Virus record (IMG/VR): IMGVR_UViG_3300037088_000116
Coordinates: 1-21,764 of that record
Reading direction: 5' to 3' (one strand)
Source: a virus
Length of the DNA stretch: 21,764 nucleotides
The position numbers and the translations under genes were made by a program. Shown in pieces: positions 4,548 through 13,145 of the stretch. The notes beneath the pieces were generated by a model, which saw only the letters and a list, made by a program, of their open reading frames with translations, ran no database searches and had not been told where the DNA came from. The first letter of the stretch is position 1. The number at the start of each line of letters is the position of its first letter.

Positions 4548-6082
4548 TGAACGATGAATTGGTCGAAGCTCGTGAGAAATATAAAGCAAATATTTATTAT
4601 CTCGCTAAAGATTTGCTTGAGTTTAAAGACCTCACAGCGGAGTTTCATTATAAATTTGTCTGCAAAAGATTGAGTGAACCACGGAAGAAGGACATACGAT
4701 TATGGCTTCTACCACGTGGTTTCTTCAAGACCACTATACTCACGCTTACACATGCAATATCTTTACAAATTAATACCCCTTCAATAAGAATCGCAGTAAT
4801 CTCATCTGTTCTTGCCAATGCCAAGGATATGGTTACTGCGATTGGCCATCCTTACTTAGTTAATGAAAGATTCAGGATGTACTTTGAAAAATACTGTCCA
4901 AAGAAACCTCAATCTCCAGACACGATATGGACTCAGACAGAGATACATGTTCCCAATCGTGGTGGCAGACCAGTGTTGGAAGGAACGTTTGAAGCATTCG
5001 GTGCGGATAGCACACTTACTTCTAGACATTTCGATCATATTATTATTGATGACTTAGTGACAAGAGAGAACTCCACTACTCGTGATCAAATGGATAAGGT
5101 CAAACAATTCTACCGTGCCATATTCCCATTGAGAAATGACCCCCATACACCCATTGATATTATTGGAACACGGTGGGATGATTATGATTTATATGGGGAT
5201 TTAGAAAAGGATGAGGATGTTGAGCTCATTAAGATAGCATCTTATACAACTGATGCTAGTGGTGAGAAGATACCCACCTGGCCAGAGAGATACCCCATTG
5301 ATGAACTCATGAAGATTAAACAGGGTAAGAAGATGGGTTCATATTTATTCTCCTGTTTATATCAGCAAGACCCTGTACCACAAGAAAACGCAGTATTCAA
5401 AGCAAGTTATTTCAAATACTTCAAATACAATCCTGCCAAGAATACAATTGTTCGTGACGATGATGTTGAAATTCCAGTAGGCAATACCTATATGGCTGTT
5501 GACGGTGCTACTGAGGAAGGGAAGAATGACTACTCTACCATAGTTATTGGTTGCCAGGATTATAAAGAGAATGTATATATTCTTGATGTGTGGTTTAAAC
5601 AAATAGACCCTGCAGCATTTCTTGATGTTATGAAGGAATACTATACCAGATGGAAATGTTTAAGGTATGCTGCACAGAAGGCAATGGTTGAGAAGATGTT
5701 GAAATCATTTCTCAAGAAGAAGCAACGTGATGAGAAGTTCTATATGTCTCTTGAGGAATTGGGAAAGAATACTGGGCTAAATAAAGAATACACCATTAAA
5801 CAAATGCAGCCGTGGTATGAGGGTGGTTACGTTTGGCATAACCAAAAGTTACTTGGAACTGAACTTGAAGAACAACTTACAAGGTTTCCCAAAGCAAGTC
5901 ATGACGACATAATTGATGCTGAGCAGATGTTGTTCGAAATTATCAAACCATCTAGTAAGGTTGTCAGCATTCAGGATTATGACAGGAACTCAGTTCATTT
6001 GTGGAAGCGAAGATTGAAACGTGCACTCGGCCCCAATATGAGTGAATCAACTGGTGGTGTTGTTGACGCAAGGACTTACTAA
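4547..6082 (+). CDS. terL: Terminase large subunit (ATPase/nuclease)
   Basis: This is the motor that cuts and packages phage DNA into the prohead. The ATPase domain shows a Walker A-like PRGFFKTT (residues 56-63), a Walker B IIIDD (165-169) and the motif-III-like IIGTRW (205-210). The C-terminal nuclease domain has the RNase-H-like acidic residues: AVDGATEEGKNDYS (D319, D328) and SHDDIIDA (D453/D454). Length (511 aa) is normal. The start is GTG overlapping the previous TAG (TAGTG), with GAGG 12 bases upstream, so translation may depend on coupling. The portal gene follows with a TAATG overlap. Confidence 0.95.
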   Translation: MNDELVEAREKYKANIYYLAKDLLEFKDLTAEFHYKFVCKRLSEPRKKDIRLWLLPRGFFKTTILTLTHAISLQINTPSIRIAVISSVLANAKDMVTAIGHPYLVNERFRMYFEKYCPKKPQSPDTIWTQTEIHVPNRGGRPVLEGTFEAFGADSTLTSRHFDHIIIDDLVTRENSTTRDQMDKVKQFYRAIFPLRNDPHTPIDIIGTRWDDYDLYGDLEKDEDVELIKIASYTTDASGEKIPTWPERYPIDELMKIKQGKKMGSYLFSCLYQQDPVPQENAVFKASYFKYFKYNPAKNTIVRDDDVEIPVGNTYMAVDGATEEGKNDYSTIVIGCQDYKENVYILDVWFKQIDPAAFLDVMKEYYTRWKCLRYAAQKAMVEKMLKSFLKKKQRDEKFYMSLEELGKNTGLNKEYTIKQMQPWYEGGYVWHNQKLLGTELEEQLTRFPKASHDDIIDAEQMLFEIIKPSSKVVSIQDYDRNSVHLWKRRLKRALGPNMSESTGGVVDARTY

Positions 6083-7953
6083 TGGTTAAGGAAACTCAAA
6101 AAGAAAAAGACTTGCAAGAGATTAAAGTTTGGCGTGACCGTATTGAACGTGGTAAGAAACTACGCAAGCGGAAAATCAAGGAAGCCAAAAAGTATATCAA
6201 GTATTACAAGTCTGATCAATGGAGTGATTCAACTGGTTACAAAGAGAAACCAGTTACTAATCTTATATTTGCAAGCATCAAGTCACAACTACCATTCTTG
6301 TACTTCCAGAATCCTAAGTGGTATGTAACACCAAAGACTGGACATAAGCAAGATAAGAAGAAGATCATTGAAAATGCCAAGACAGCTAGTTTGTTTCTTA
6401 ACTATTATGCTAATGAGAATCTTAGAATAACATTGAAGAAACAAGCCAGGCTTGTTATTCTTGATGCCATATTTATTTTTGGTGCTATGAAGGTTGGGTA
6501 CGTTCCCAATATGGTTATTAATGAGAACTATGGCAAACCTAAAGTATTGGGATATGAAGATCAAGAACCAATATATGATATTGATGATAAAGGTAATGTC
6601 ATAGTTGATGAAGATGAAGATATTATGTTGAATGAGAAGTTTGTTGCTCGCAGGGTTTCACCTGCTTCATTCATATTTGATACTGAATGTCAAAACTATT
6701 TTGAAGATGGTCGCTATATCATTGAAGAAATCTCTCTCCCCTTGGAGGATGTGAAGAACGATAAGAAATACAAGAATACAAAGAATTTGAAACCCTCTTA
6801 TATGGCCAAGAGGGGGTTGGATTTATCTGAAAATGAAATGGCTAAGTCTGACTATCGTGAACTGCAGGAGGACTTGAAACGAGTTACCCTGTATGAAATT
6901 TGGGATATTGAGCATGACAAGTTGAAGGTCATTGCCGAAGGACATGACGATTGGTTACGCAACGTTGAGACCCCCGAAGGTGTGGAAAGCGACCCATATG
7001 TTTTCCTGCAGTTCAATGATATTCCAGATGAAGTGTATCCCTTGTCAGATATAAGGGTACAAATTTCTCCACAGGATGAATACAACAAAGCAACTGCTAT
7101 GGTACTTACGCATGCCAAAAGATTCAATCGTAAGTATGGTTATGTTGAAGGAATGATTGATGAAGACCAGATGAGAATTGTTGAATCTGGTGAAGATGGT
7201 TCTTTTTTCAAAGTTAAAGATATGCCGTTGTCAAAAGTTATTGAACCGCTAACCGATTCGCAGATTAACCAAGCTGTGTTGATGGGGTTGGAAGGTTCGA
7301 GACAAAACTTTGACAAAGTTTCTGTTACTAATGAAGCAGACCGTGGAGTTATTGAAAGAAGAAAAACAGCGTTTGAAGCCAATAAAGTGTATGGTTCTTC
7401 TGATTTGAGAAAAGAAGATAGGCGTTCATTGGTTGAAGATATGATGTCTCAGGTTGGCGATAAGTTGCTTCAAAGCATGCAAGCCAATTTGACTCCGCAA
7501 GAGTCAGTTCCAATTGGTGGTGTTGAGAATGCACAGAATTGGGCAAATCTTGATAAAGATAATATTGAAGGACAATTCAATGTAAAAACAGAAGTTGGTA
7601 GTATGACTCCTAAACTACCAGAATCTGAGAGACAAGAGTTTGTACAATTTATGCAAGTATTGACTATGTTCCCACCAGAAATGATTAAAGTGAAAGTTAA
7701 TATGGATGGCATACTTGAAGCTATGACAACTATGTTCCCTGCACTTGAGGATATTGAATTAATTAATCCTCCAGAAACACAAAAGGTTGTTGGAGAACAA
7801 ATACAAAAACAAAAGCAGATGGAAATGATGTTGCAAGTTGCTAAGATGCGTGGTGGAAAGTTGCATCTTGATCCACAAGGGCAACCCAAGGGACAACCCA
7901 AGGGAAAGGGTAAGCAACCCGCAAAACAACTGATGATGGGAGGTGGCAAGTAA
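6082..7953 (+). CDS. Portal protein (623 aa)
   Basis: The portal forms the dodecameric ring at the capsid vertex through which DNA passes. Evidence is the place directly after TerL, the size, and family-like features: a basic N-terminal helix (residues 1-50, YIKYYKSDQW), PFLYFQNPKW near 70, and SPQDEYNKAT around 330-340, typical of P22-type/podoviral portals. The long helical C-terminal part is followed by a Gln/Met-rich helix (about 570-590) and a low-complexity basic Gly/Gln/Lys/Pro tail (GQPKGQPKGKGKQPAK). The start overlaps the TerL stop (TAATG) with AAGGA upstream. Confidence 0.88.
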   Translation: MVKETQKEKDLQEIKVWRDRIERGKKLRKRKIKEAKKYIKYYKSDQWSDSTGYKEKPVTNLIFASIKSQLPFLYFQNPKWYVTPKTGHKQDKKKIIENAKTASLFLNYYANENLRITLKKQARLVILDAIFIFGAMKVGYVPNMVINENYGKPKVLGYEDQEPIYDIDDKGNVIVDEDEDIMLNEKFVARRVSPASFIFDTECQNYFEDGRYIIEEISLPLEDVKNDKKYKNTKNLKPSYMAKRGLDLSENEMAKSDYRELQEDLKRVTLYEIWDIEHDKLKVIAEGHDDWLRNVETPEGVESDPYVFLQFNDIPDEVYPLSDIRVQISPQDEYNKATAMVLTHAKRFNRKYGYVEGMIDEDQMRIVESGEDGSFFKVKDMPLSKVIEPLTDSQINQAVLMGLEGSRQNFDKVSVTNEADRGVIERRKTAFEANKVYGSSDLRKEDRRSLVEDMMSQVGDKLLQSMQANLTPQESVPIGGVENAQNWANLDKDNIEGQFNVKTEVGSMTPKLPESERQEFVQFMQVLTMFPPEMIKVKVNMDGILEAMTTMFPALEDIELINPPETQKVVGEQIQKQKQMEMMLQVAKMRGGKLHLDPQGQPKGQPKGKGKQPAKQLMMGGGK

Positions 7954-8273
7954 TGCCCATCTACGAATACGAATGCAAAAGGTGTAAAATAATATTGGGT
8001 ATGTATGCCCCTGTTCGTGATTGGAATAAGAGGCAAAAGTGTGAATGCGGTAGAACCATGAAGAAGATTCTTTCGGTGCACGAAGCCCGTGCATTTGTTG
8101 AACAAAATTTGAATGTGACTATTACAGATAGGAAAACTGGCAATGAGAAGATTCTTCATGCAAATAATAGACAAGAGGTTAAGGATGCTATAAATAGATA
8201 TAATGATACACCGGATGCATCAAGAACTGGTAAAATTTCACAGGTTGAGATATTGTCTCAAAGGGAGTTCTAA
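7953..8273 (+). CDS. FmdB-like zinc-ribbon protein (106 aa)
   Basis: The N-terminus MPIYEYEC is the hallmark of the FmdB/CxxC regulatory zinc-ribbon family. Cysteines lie at 8, 11 (CKRC) and 30, 32 (CEC). The family is found widely in bacteria and phages and its role is poorly known. The C-terminal part (about 50-106) is hydrophilic and unmatched. TAATG overlaps join it to the portal gene and to the next gene. Its recurrence here, next to several other small zinc proteins, is notable. Confidence 0.8.
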   Translation: MPIYEYECKRCKIILGMYAPVRDWNKRQKCECGRTMKKILSVHEARAFVEQNLNVTITDRKTGNEKILHANNRQEVKDAINRYNDTPDASRTGKISQVEILSQREF

Positions 8274-8599
8274 TGGAATTCTTATCAATAACAAATTTAA
8301 ACACATTAATCATTCCTATTGTAATTAGTTTATCTACAGCATTTATTATTCAACATTCAAACAGGAAGGCCAAACAACGTGATGAGCACGAAACAGAAGT
8401 TAAAAAATTATTGAAGCAAATTGAAGATACTAAAGAGATATCTCTTACTGAATGGCAAGCGGAAGTTCACAAGAACTTCAATGAAATTAAAGATATGACC
8501 AAAAAGATTGCTGATGATGCAAGGGATATGGTTCCATTTGAGTCTTGTGATAAGCGAATGGAAAAACTTGAAGAGAGAGTCAGAAAGATAGGTGGATGA
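8273..8599 (+). CDS. N-terminally anchored coiled-coil protein (108 aa), spanin-like shape
   Basis: Residues about 9-27 form one membrane segment (NTLIIPIVISLSTAFII). The remainder (30-108) is a charged amphipathic helix that fits a long coiled coil. This resembles the inner-membrane component (i-spanin, Rz-type) of phage lysis cassettes, and the next two genes are the endolysin and holin. No o-spanin lipoprotein was found nearby. The TAATG start has AAGGGAG upstream, and the TGA stop overlaps the endolysin ATG. Spanin identity is inference from topology and context. Confidence 0.7.
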   Translation: MEFLSITNLNTLIIPIVISLSTAFIIQHSNRKAKQRDEHETEVKKLLKQIEDTKEISLTEWQAEVHKNFNEIKDMTKKIADDARDMVPFESCDKRMEKLEERVRKIGG

Positions 8600-9030
8600 T
8601 GAAATACTTTCAGATTTATGAGTTGGTAGATGAGAAAACATGGAGAACTATTGGTGATAAGGCGTGGGAGTTATTTAAACCGGATGCTCTTATAATGTTA
8701 GATAATTTCAGAGAGTTTATCGGTGTTCCTTGCTCAGTGAATAATTGGTATGGTGCTACTGGTGGTTATGCAACGAGACAGTTTTCAGGATTTCGCCCAG
8801 AAGATTGTCCTATCGGTGCAAAACACAGCCAACATAAATTGGGAAATGCCTTCGATGTCCATGTAAAGGACATGAATGCTGATGATGCAAGAAAACGTAT
8901 TTTAGCAGATAAGGATAATCCCTTGTTGTTAAACATAACACGGCTTGAATCGGGTGTGGCATGGGTTCATATGGATGCTATGGTGCTTCCTGCAGGACTT
9001 AAACGTATTCATGTATTTGCGGATGTATGA
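8596..9030 (+). CDS. Peptidase M15-type endolysin (144 aa)
   Basis: This is a candidate zinc peptidase that cuts peptidoglycan cross-bridge peptides at lysis. The M15 family signature is complete: SQHKLGNAFDVH (H80 and D87 as metal ligands) and ESGVAWVHMD (E118 as catalytic base, H125 as ligand). No signal peptide or membrane segment is present, so export would depend on the adjacent holin. The length suits a single catalytic domain without a cell-wall-binding module. Two ATGs in a row (8596, 8599) are possible; the first overlaps the previous stop. Confidence 0.9.
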   Translation: MMKYFQIYELVDEKTWRTIGDKAWELFKPDALIMLDNFREFIGVPCSVNNWYGATGGYATRQFSGFRPEDCPIGAKHSQHKLGNAFDVHVKDMNADDARKRILADKDNPLLLNITRLESGVAWVHMDAMVLPAGLKRIHVFADV

Positions 9031-9042
9031 AAGGAGCATGAT

Positions 9043-9480
9043 ATGGGATTTGATATAACAGGATTAGGTTCGATATTTGATTTTGGAAGCAAAGTAATTG
9101 ATAAAATCTTTCCAGATAAAACTGCTGCTGATAAGGCAAAGTTTGATTTGCTTACACAACAGCAAGCAGGACAATTGACTGAGTTACAAAACGATTTTAA
9201 TCTTGCAATTAAACAAATTGAAACAAATGCGGTAGAAGCTGAAAATCCAAGTACCTTCGTATCAGGATGGCGACCTTTTGTGGGATGGATATGTGGAGTT
9301 GCTTTGGCATATAATTATATATTTATGCCACTTTTTGTATATATTATGCAAATGGCCTTTAAAGGAGCACCTGGCATGCCAGCTCTTGATATAGGGGAAT
9401 TGATGACATTATTAATTGGTATGTTAGGGCTTGGTGCTTTAAGGTCTTATGACAAACAAAATGGCGTAGCAGCCAAATAA
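9043..9480 (+). CDS. Holin of the three-TM phage/GTA type (145 aa)
   Basis: The N-terminal half is a soluble helix region (residues 1-70). Hydrophobic segments follow at about 77-104 (probably two passes, or one long one) and 118-134. The pattern SGWRPFVGW ... then LMTLLIGMLGLGALRSYDK at the end matches the three-TM holin family known from gene transfer agents and many phages. Holins make the membrane hole that releases the endolysin, which is the gene just upstream. The ribosome site is AAAGGAG. Confidence 0.85.
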   Translation: MGFDITGLGSIFDFGSKVIDKIFPDKTAADKAKFDLLTQQQAGQLTELQNDFNLAIKQIETNAVEAENPSTFVSGWRPFVGWICGVALAYNYIFMPLFVYIMQMAFKGAPGMPALDIGELMTLLIGMLGLGALRSYDKQNGVAAK

Positions 9481-9494
9481 GAAAGGAAAAGATT

Positions 9495-10274
9495 ATGCCG
9501 CCCAAAGACATTCATGAAGGTGTTACAGACGATGGACAGAGTTATGTTAGAATTTTGGAAGATGACGATACCTTACACGATGATGAAATTCAAGATGATG
9601 AAGGTGGTGATGAAAATCCCATAACAACAATTCTGAAAAAACTTGATATTAAATCTTTGCCTCAAGAACAGCAAGATTTGTTCAAGGAACTGGAAGACAA
9701 TATTAAAAGTCGTAACAATGATAAAAGTGATGAGGAGCGACAAACAACTGTTGAAGCTCTTAAAAATATTGTTGCTCAATTACAAGATTTAAAGAAACCA
9801 CCTGCTGATGACCAAACACCAGCAGGTAGGAAGAAATTAGCAGAGTCATTGAAATTTGAAGATAATGATTTTTATGCTCCCTATTTCAAGCAAGTAGCGT
9901 CAGCACTTGATTTGGCAATTGATAAGTTAGAGGGCATTGAAAAAGCAAGGGTAGATGATAAGAGATCGTCTTTTCAAGAAAAGGCTGTCACTTTCATCAA
10001 AGAAAATAAACTATCTCCCAAAGTAATAGGTAAAATGGATGAGATTTCTAAAGCTATGGGTTCAGGCGTCTATAATGATTTGCCGAGATTACTGAAAATA
10101 GCAAAGTCAGAACTCGGAATCAGAGACATACCCCAAGGCAGACCGAGGCCCAATGAGAATAATATCGTTGAGTTTCGTGGTAGAAAGAAATCTGATTCAA
10201 CTGTTGACCAGAGACCTGCTAAAACGATGGAGGAGGCATGGAATCGGGCACAGGAACAGTTAGGTGGAGAATAA
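9495..10274 (+). CDS. Head scaffolding protein candidate (259 aa)
   Basis: A hydrophilic, helical protein immediately upstream of the major capsid gene, the usual place of the scaffold that guides prohead assembly. It has an acidic N-terminal patch (about 22-40, DDDTLHDDEIQDDEGGDE), long charged helices with coiled-coil potential and a basic C-terminal part (about 214-235, FRGRKKS), which in known scaffolds binds the coat protein. No catalytic protease motif was seen. Ribosome site AAAGGAAAAG. The call rests on position and composition. Confidence 0.78.
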   Translation: MPPKDIHEGVTDDGQSYVRILEDDDTLHDDEIQDDEGGDENPITTILKKLDIKSLPQEQQDLFKELEDNIKSRNNDKSDEERQTTVEALKNIVAQLQDLKKPPADDQTPAGRKKLAESLKFEDNDFYAPYFKQVASALDLAIDKLEGIEKARVDDKRSSFQEKAVTFIKENKLSPKVIGKMDEISKAMGSGVYNDLPRLLKIAKSELGIRDIPQGRPRPNENNIVEFRGRKKSDSTVDQRPAKTMEEAWNRAQEQLGGE

Positions 10275-10297
10275 CAAGTTAATCGGAGGATTCTATT

Positions 10298-11356
10298 ATG
10301 GCAGTTAATTCATTAACTTACAACTTTGATGACCTTTTATCAACCACATGGATGAATTATAGGTCACAGTTGTATGACAACATATTCAATGCATGTCCGT
10401 TCTTTTATTGGATTCATGCCAATGAGAGAAAGCGTGTGGAAGATGGCGGTGAAAGGATTGTTATTTCTCTGGAATATGGTAAAAATACTACTATCAAATC
10501 CATGTCAAGTGGATATGATGTTATTGATACTACTCCTCAGGAAGTCTTTACTGCTGCGTACTACACGTGGAAGGAGGTCGCAGGTTCGACAAGCATTTCA
10601 AACAAAGAACTTGCAATGAACCAAGGTAAAAACAAAATACTTGACTTACTTACTAAGTTGGCTCATAATACTGAGATGTCATTCTCAGAAGTTATTGAGG
10701 CAATGATTGTTGGTGCACTTACCAATGGAAATGGTGGTGCTGATCTTACACCTATCAATCTATTGATTAAGTCTGACCCTACTACATCTACCACGATTGG
10801 TGGTATTAACCAGAACACTTATTCTTGGTGGAGAAACCAGTATAAACAATCTTCTGCATCTACATATGAACAGTTTATCAAAGAAATTGTTACTATGTAT
10901 AACCTTTGTTCTAGGTATGGTAGTAAGAATGGTAAGAGAAAAGCACCAGATGTAATTCTCTGCGACCAGTATTACTATGAAACCTACCTTGGTGCTGCAC
11001 GAGCTAAGGGTCAGGTTATTATGCAGAATGATAAAGTAGCAGACATGGGCTTTGGTGGTGCTAAGTATCTTGGTGCTACCCTTTTGTGGGATGAATATGT
11101 ACCTGATGTTTATACTGGTACAGCCAATACTAACCCTGCATCTTATACCTATACATACTCTGCTGGATTGTTTATCAATTCAGAGTTCCTTGAGTTTGTT
11201 GTGTGTAAAGGTCAGGATTTTGTTGTTGGCCCGTTCATTCAGCCTGAAAACCAGAAAGCCAAAACGTCGATCATTTATTTGATGGGAGAACTTGTTTGCT
11301 CTAATAGAGCAAAACAGGGCGTGCATCAGCATGTTTCTCAGTCAATCACTTCTTAA
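10298..11356 (+). CDS. Major capsid protein (352 aa)
   Basis: The main building block of the head shell, probably HK97-fold. Support: length, position after the scaffold, a near-perfect ribosome site (CGGAGGA), and the expected alpha/beta composition with a long central helix region (NTEMSFSEVIEAMIVGAL, about 128-145). The C-terminus has an SSIIYLMGEL-like core strand region. There is no obvious prodomain cleavage site. No other gene in the window is a better candidate. Confidence 0.88.
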   Translation: MAVNSLTYNFDDLLSTTWMNYRSQLYDNIFNACPFFYWIHANERKRVEDGGERIVISLEYGKNTTIKSMSSGYDVIDTTPQEVFTAAYYTWKEVAGSTSISNKELAMNQGKNKILDLLTKLAHNTEMSFSEVIEAMIVGALTNGNGGADLTPINLLIKSDPTTSTTIGGINQNTYSWWRNQYKQSSASTYEQFIKEIVTMYNLCSRYGSKNGKRKAPDVILCDQYYYETYLGAARAKGQVIMQNDKVADMGFGGAKYLGATLLWDEYVPDVYTGTANTNPASYTYTYSAGLFINSEFLEFVVCKGQDFVVGPFIQPENQKAKTSIIYLMGELVCSNRAKQGVHQHVSQSITS

Positions 11357-11366
11357 CTAAATTACT

Positions 11367-11385
11367 ATTGCCTAAAAACGGCAAT
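11367..11385 (+). promoter_or_regulatory. Weak hairpin after the capsid gene
   Basis: ATTGCC (11367-11372) pairs with GGCAAT (11380-11385) around a 7-base loop, in the 49-base gap between the capsid and the next gene. There is no T-run, so it is not a full terminator. It could modulate the relative level of the downstream gene or protect the capsid mRNA end. Confidence 0.3.
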
Positions 11386-11405
11386 GCTCAATAGGAGGAT
11401 TTACC

Positions 11406-11855
11406 ATGATATTTTCAAGAATAAATAAAACTGACCCCGAAAAAATTTGGGTTTCTGTGCAAGCAGGTGAAGCGTTGTTACAGGGTCGGCCTGTTGTGTA
11501 CCATTGGACAGGAACAAGTGACGGCAAGATCGGTTGGCTTGCTGATGCAGCGTATGATGGAACTGGTGTAATTGGTTTGGCTGATGCGGCAATCGCAATC
11601 AATGCCTACGGTTTGGTTCAGTGCTATGGGTATCGGTCTGATGCACAGTTGGTTTGTGCTTCTGATGCAGCCACGAACTGCTGTGCTATCATGGCCGTTG
11701 CTTCTGCTTCATCTGGATACCTCTATATGTCCGTGTCCATCGGTGCAGCGACTGGTGTTCAGCCTAGTTTCATTCTTGGCCACAGCGTTGCGTTATCCTC
11801 AACTTCAGTTTCTGCAACCCTTACTACAGGTGGTGTGTTCATTCGATGCATGTAA
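11406..11855 (+). CDS. Candidate capsid decoration/cement protein (149 aa)
   Basis: A strong ribosome site (AGGAGGA) precedes ATG 11406. The protein is rich in Ala, Gly, Ser and Thr with many short hydrophobic strands (WVSVQAGEALLQGRPVVYHW near 15-34), the composition of beta-rich decoration proteins. Position right after the major capsid gene is where cement proteins usually lie. It contains several Cys (about residues 74-93 and the terminal CM). Function inferred from context; not matched to a named family. Confidence 0.65.
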   Translation: MIFSRINKTDPEKIWVSVQAGEALLQGRPVVYHWTGTSDGKIGWLADAAYDGTGVIGLADAAIAINAYGLVQCYGYRSDAQLVCASDAATNCCAIMAVASASSGYLYMSVSIGAATGVQPSFILGHSVALSSTSVSATLTTGGVFIRCM

Positions 11856-12019
11856 CTGATATTACGGCATATCGGTGCGATGATTGTAAAAACATCGTAA
11901 CTGATGTGGAAATTTCAAAATATGGGAAATGCCCCTTCTGTTCTGGTTCACGGTTCAGAGGGGCATCTCCCACTAAATGGGAAACAGTAAAGCTGTTTTT
12001 CCGATTACTATTACAGTAA
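11846..12019 (+). CDS. Small zinc-ribbon protein overlapping the decoration gene (57 aa)
   Basis: ATG 11846 opens a frame that overlaps the end of the previous gene by 10 bases in another frame and ends at TAA 12017-12019, just before the glycosyltransferase ribosome site. CxxC pairs at residues 11-14 (CDDC) and 29-32 (CPFC) make a clear C4 zinc ribbon, and the C-terminus is basic/hydrophobic (KLFFRLLLQ). It fills the otherwise empty gap of about 180 bases exactly. Upstream GGTGG is a modest ribosome site. Role unknown. Confidence 0.7.
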   Translation: MHVTDITAYRCDDCKNIVTDVEISKYGKCPFCSGSRFRGASPTKWETVKLFFRLLLQ

Positions 12020-12034
12020 AGAAAGGATAGCCCC

Positions 12035-12901
12035 TTGAAAAAGATTAAAGTAATGGTTGCTACCAATTTGTATAACATTGACCCAGTTGTGTATTCGTCT
12101 CATATGGATATGTTTTATAAATTGGGTAAAGCTCACAAAGAGATTGAAATTGTGTTTCTTGGCCCATGGCGTCAACCCATTGATATTGCGAGAAATAATG
12201 CAGCAAAACTAGCCTTGGAGTGGGAGTGTGATTACCTGGCATTTTATGACGATGATATGTATTTCAAGTCTGGTGAGGATTTTGTTAAACTTATCAGAAC
12301 AGTTCGTGATAGCAAAGACAGAATACACATTCTCCAAGGGCTTGCATACATAAGGGGCTATCCTTTCAAACCAATGTGTTTTAAGTTTGATGACATTACA
12401 GATGGTGATAAAAGAATTGTCGGTTATGATGATTGGGAGAAAAACATTGACAAGGATGGATTAGTTAAATGTGATGCTCTTGGTTGTTGTGGAACTATTT
12501 TTGATGTCAAGTTATTCAAAATGGTTCCAAGGCCGTGGTTTTTAACAGGTAAAACGCATACAGAAGATATTTATTTCTGTGTAAAAGCAGGGCAGTTTCT
12601 AGGGAATCTTGGTATCTATATGGATACCACCGTTGAGATTGGTCATTTGTTGGACAAGATAATTCTTACAAGGTCAAACAGAGATTTGCTTAAAAACATC
12701 TATGAGGAACACAAGATTAACCAGTTATTCCTACCTGATGAAACTTTTGTTACTCAGATTGAGGAAAGCTCTGGTATGATTTTTGAGGAAAAAAACAGAG
12801 ATAATCCCTTAACAAATCTTGACAGGTTGTATTACGAAAATGAGGAGGATAAACCAGATGGCACTTCAAATAAGAAAGACGCAAATATTTCAAAAGTATA
12901 G
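12035..12901 (+). CDS. GT-A-type glycosyltransferase (288 aa)
   Basis: Predicted nucleotide-sugar-dependent transferase. The sequence shows a Rossmann-like N-terminal start (IKVMVATNL), RNNAAKLALEW (53-63), the metal/sugar-nucleotide DDD motif in LAFYDDDM (72-74), TEDIYF (176-181), and a distal metal-ligand-like H204 (EIGH). These match GT-A families (GT2-like). The start is TTG at 12035 with AAAGGA upstream; ATG at 12053 would shorten it by 6 residues. The C-terminus (about 250-288) is acidic/polar and overlaps the next gene by 44 bases. Adjacent to capsid genes, so virion or surface glycosylation is plausible. Confidence 0.85.
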   Translation: MKKIKVMVATNLYNIDPVVYSSHMDMFYKLGKAHKEIEIVFLGPWRQPIDIARNNAAKLALEWECDYLAFYDDDMYFKSGEDFVKLIRTVRDSKDRIHILQGLAYIRGYPFKPMCFKFDDITDGDKRIVGYDDWEKNIDKDGLVKCDALGCCGTIFDVKLFKMVPRPWFLTGKTHTEDIYFCVKAGQFLGNLGIYMDTTVEIGHLLDKIILTRSNRDLLKNIYEEHKINQLFLPDETFVTQIEESSGMIFEEKNRDNPLTNLDRLYYENEEDKPDGTSNKKDANISKV

Positions 12902-13145
12902 AAAAGGATTGAGACAGTATCCATTTTCTATCATTGATATGTTTGAGGAAACTGCAGGTTCTGCTGATAAGATGATTGCTCAGGGAATGATTCCAGACCT
13001 TCCTGAAATGCTTTATTGGCAATCACTATATGCTGCAGGTCAGGCCGATGAACATGAACAAATGGAACTTAACATCGATCCAATGATTGACCCACCTTTT
13101 ATTTATGATGGGTCGTTGGGGACAGGAATGTACACAGCATGGTAG
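12858..13145 (+). CDS. Hypothetical protein in transferase cassette (95 aa)
   Basis: The frame is open from further upstream, but ATG 12858 has a strong GAGGAGGATA ribosome site inside the glycosyltransferase gene, giving 95 residues. The N-terminus is basic (RKTQIFQKYRKGLRQ) and the rest acidic with Met/Pro-rich segments (MIPDLPEML). No motif recognised. It overlaps the glycosyltransferase by 44 bases and the methyltransferase by 7 bases, so the three are likely expressed as a unit. Function unknown. Confidence 0.65.
   Translation: MALQIRKTQIFQKYRKGLRQYPFSIIDMFEETAGSADKMIAQGMIPDLPEMLYWQSLYAAGQADEHEQMELNIDPMIDPPFIYDGSLGTGMYTAW

Noticed and set aside
7470-8174. 234-codon open frame on the minus strand
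   Set aside because: It lies antisense to the portal end and the FmdB-like gene, has an odd Cys/Ile/Ser composition, no ribosome site, and its sense strand codes convincing proteins.
12819-12857. Upstream extension of the 95-aa cassette protein
   Set aside because: The extension lies deep inside the glycosyltransferase gene and would place the strong GAGGAGG site within the coding region.
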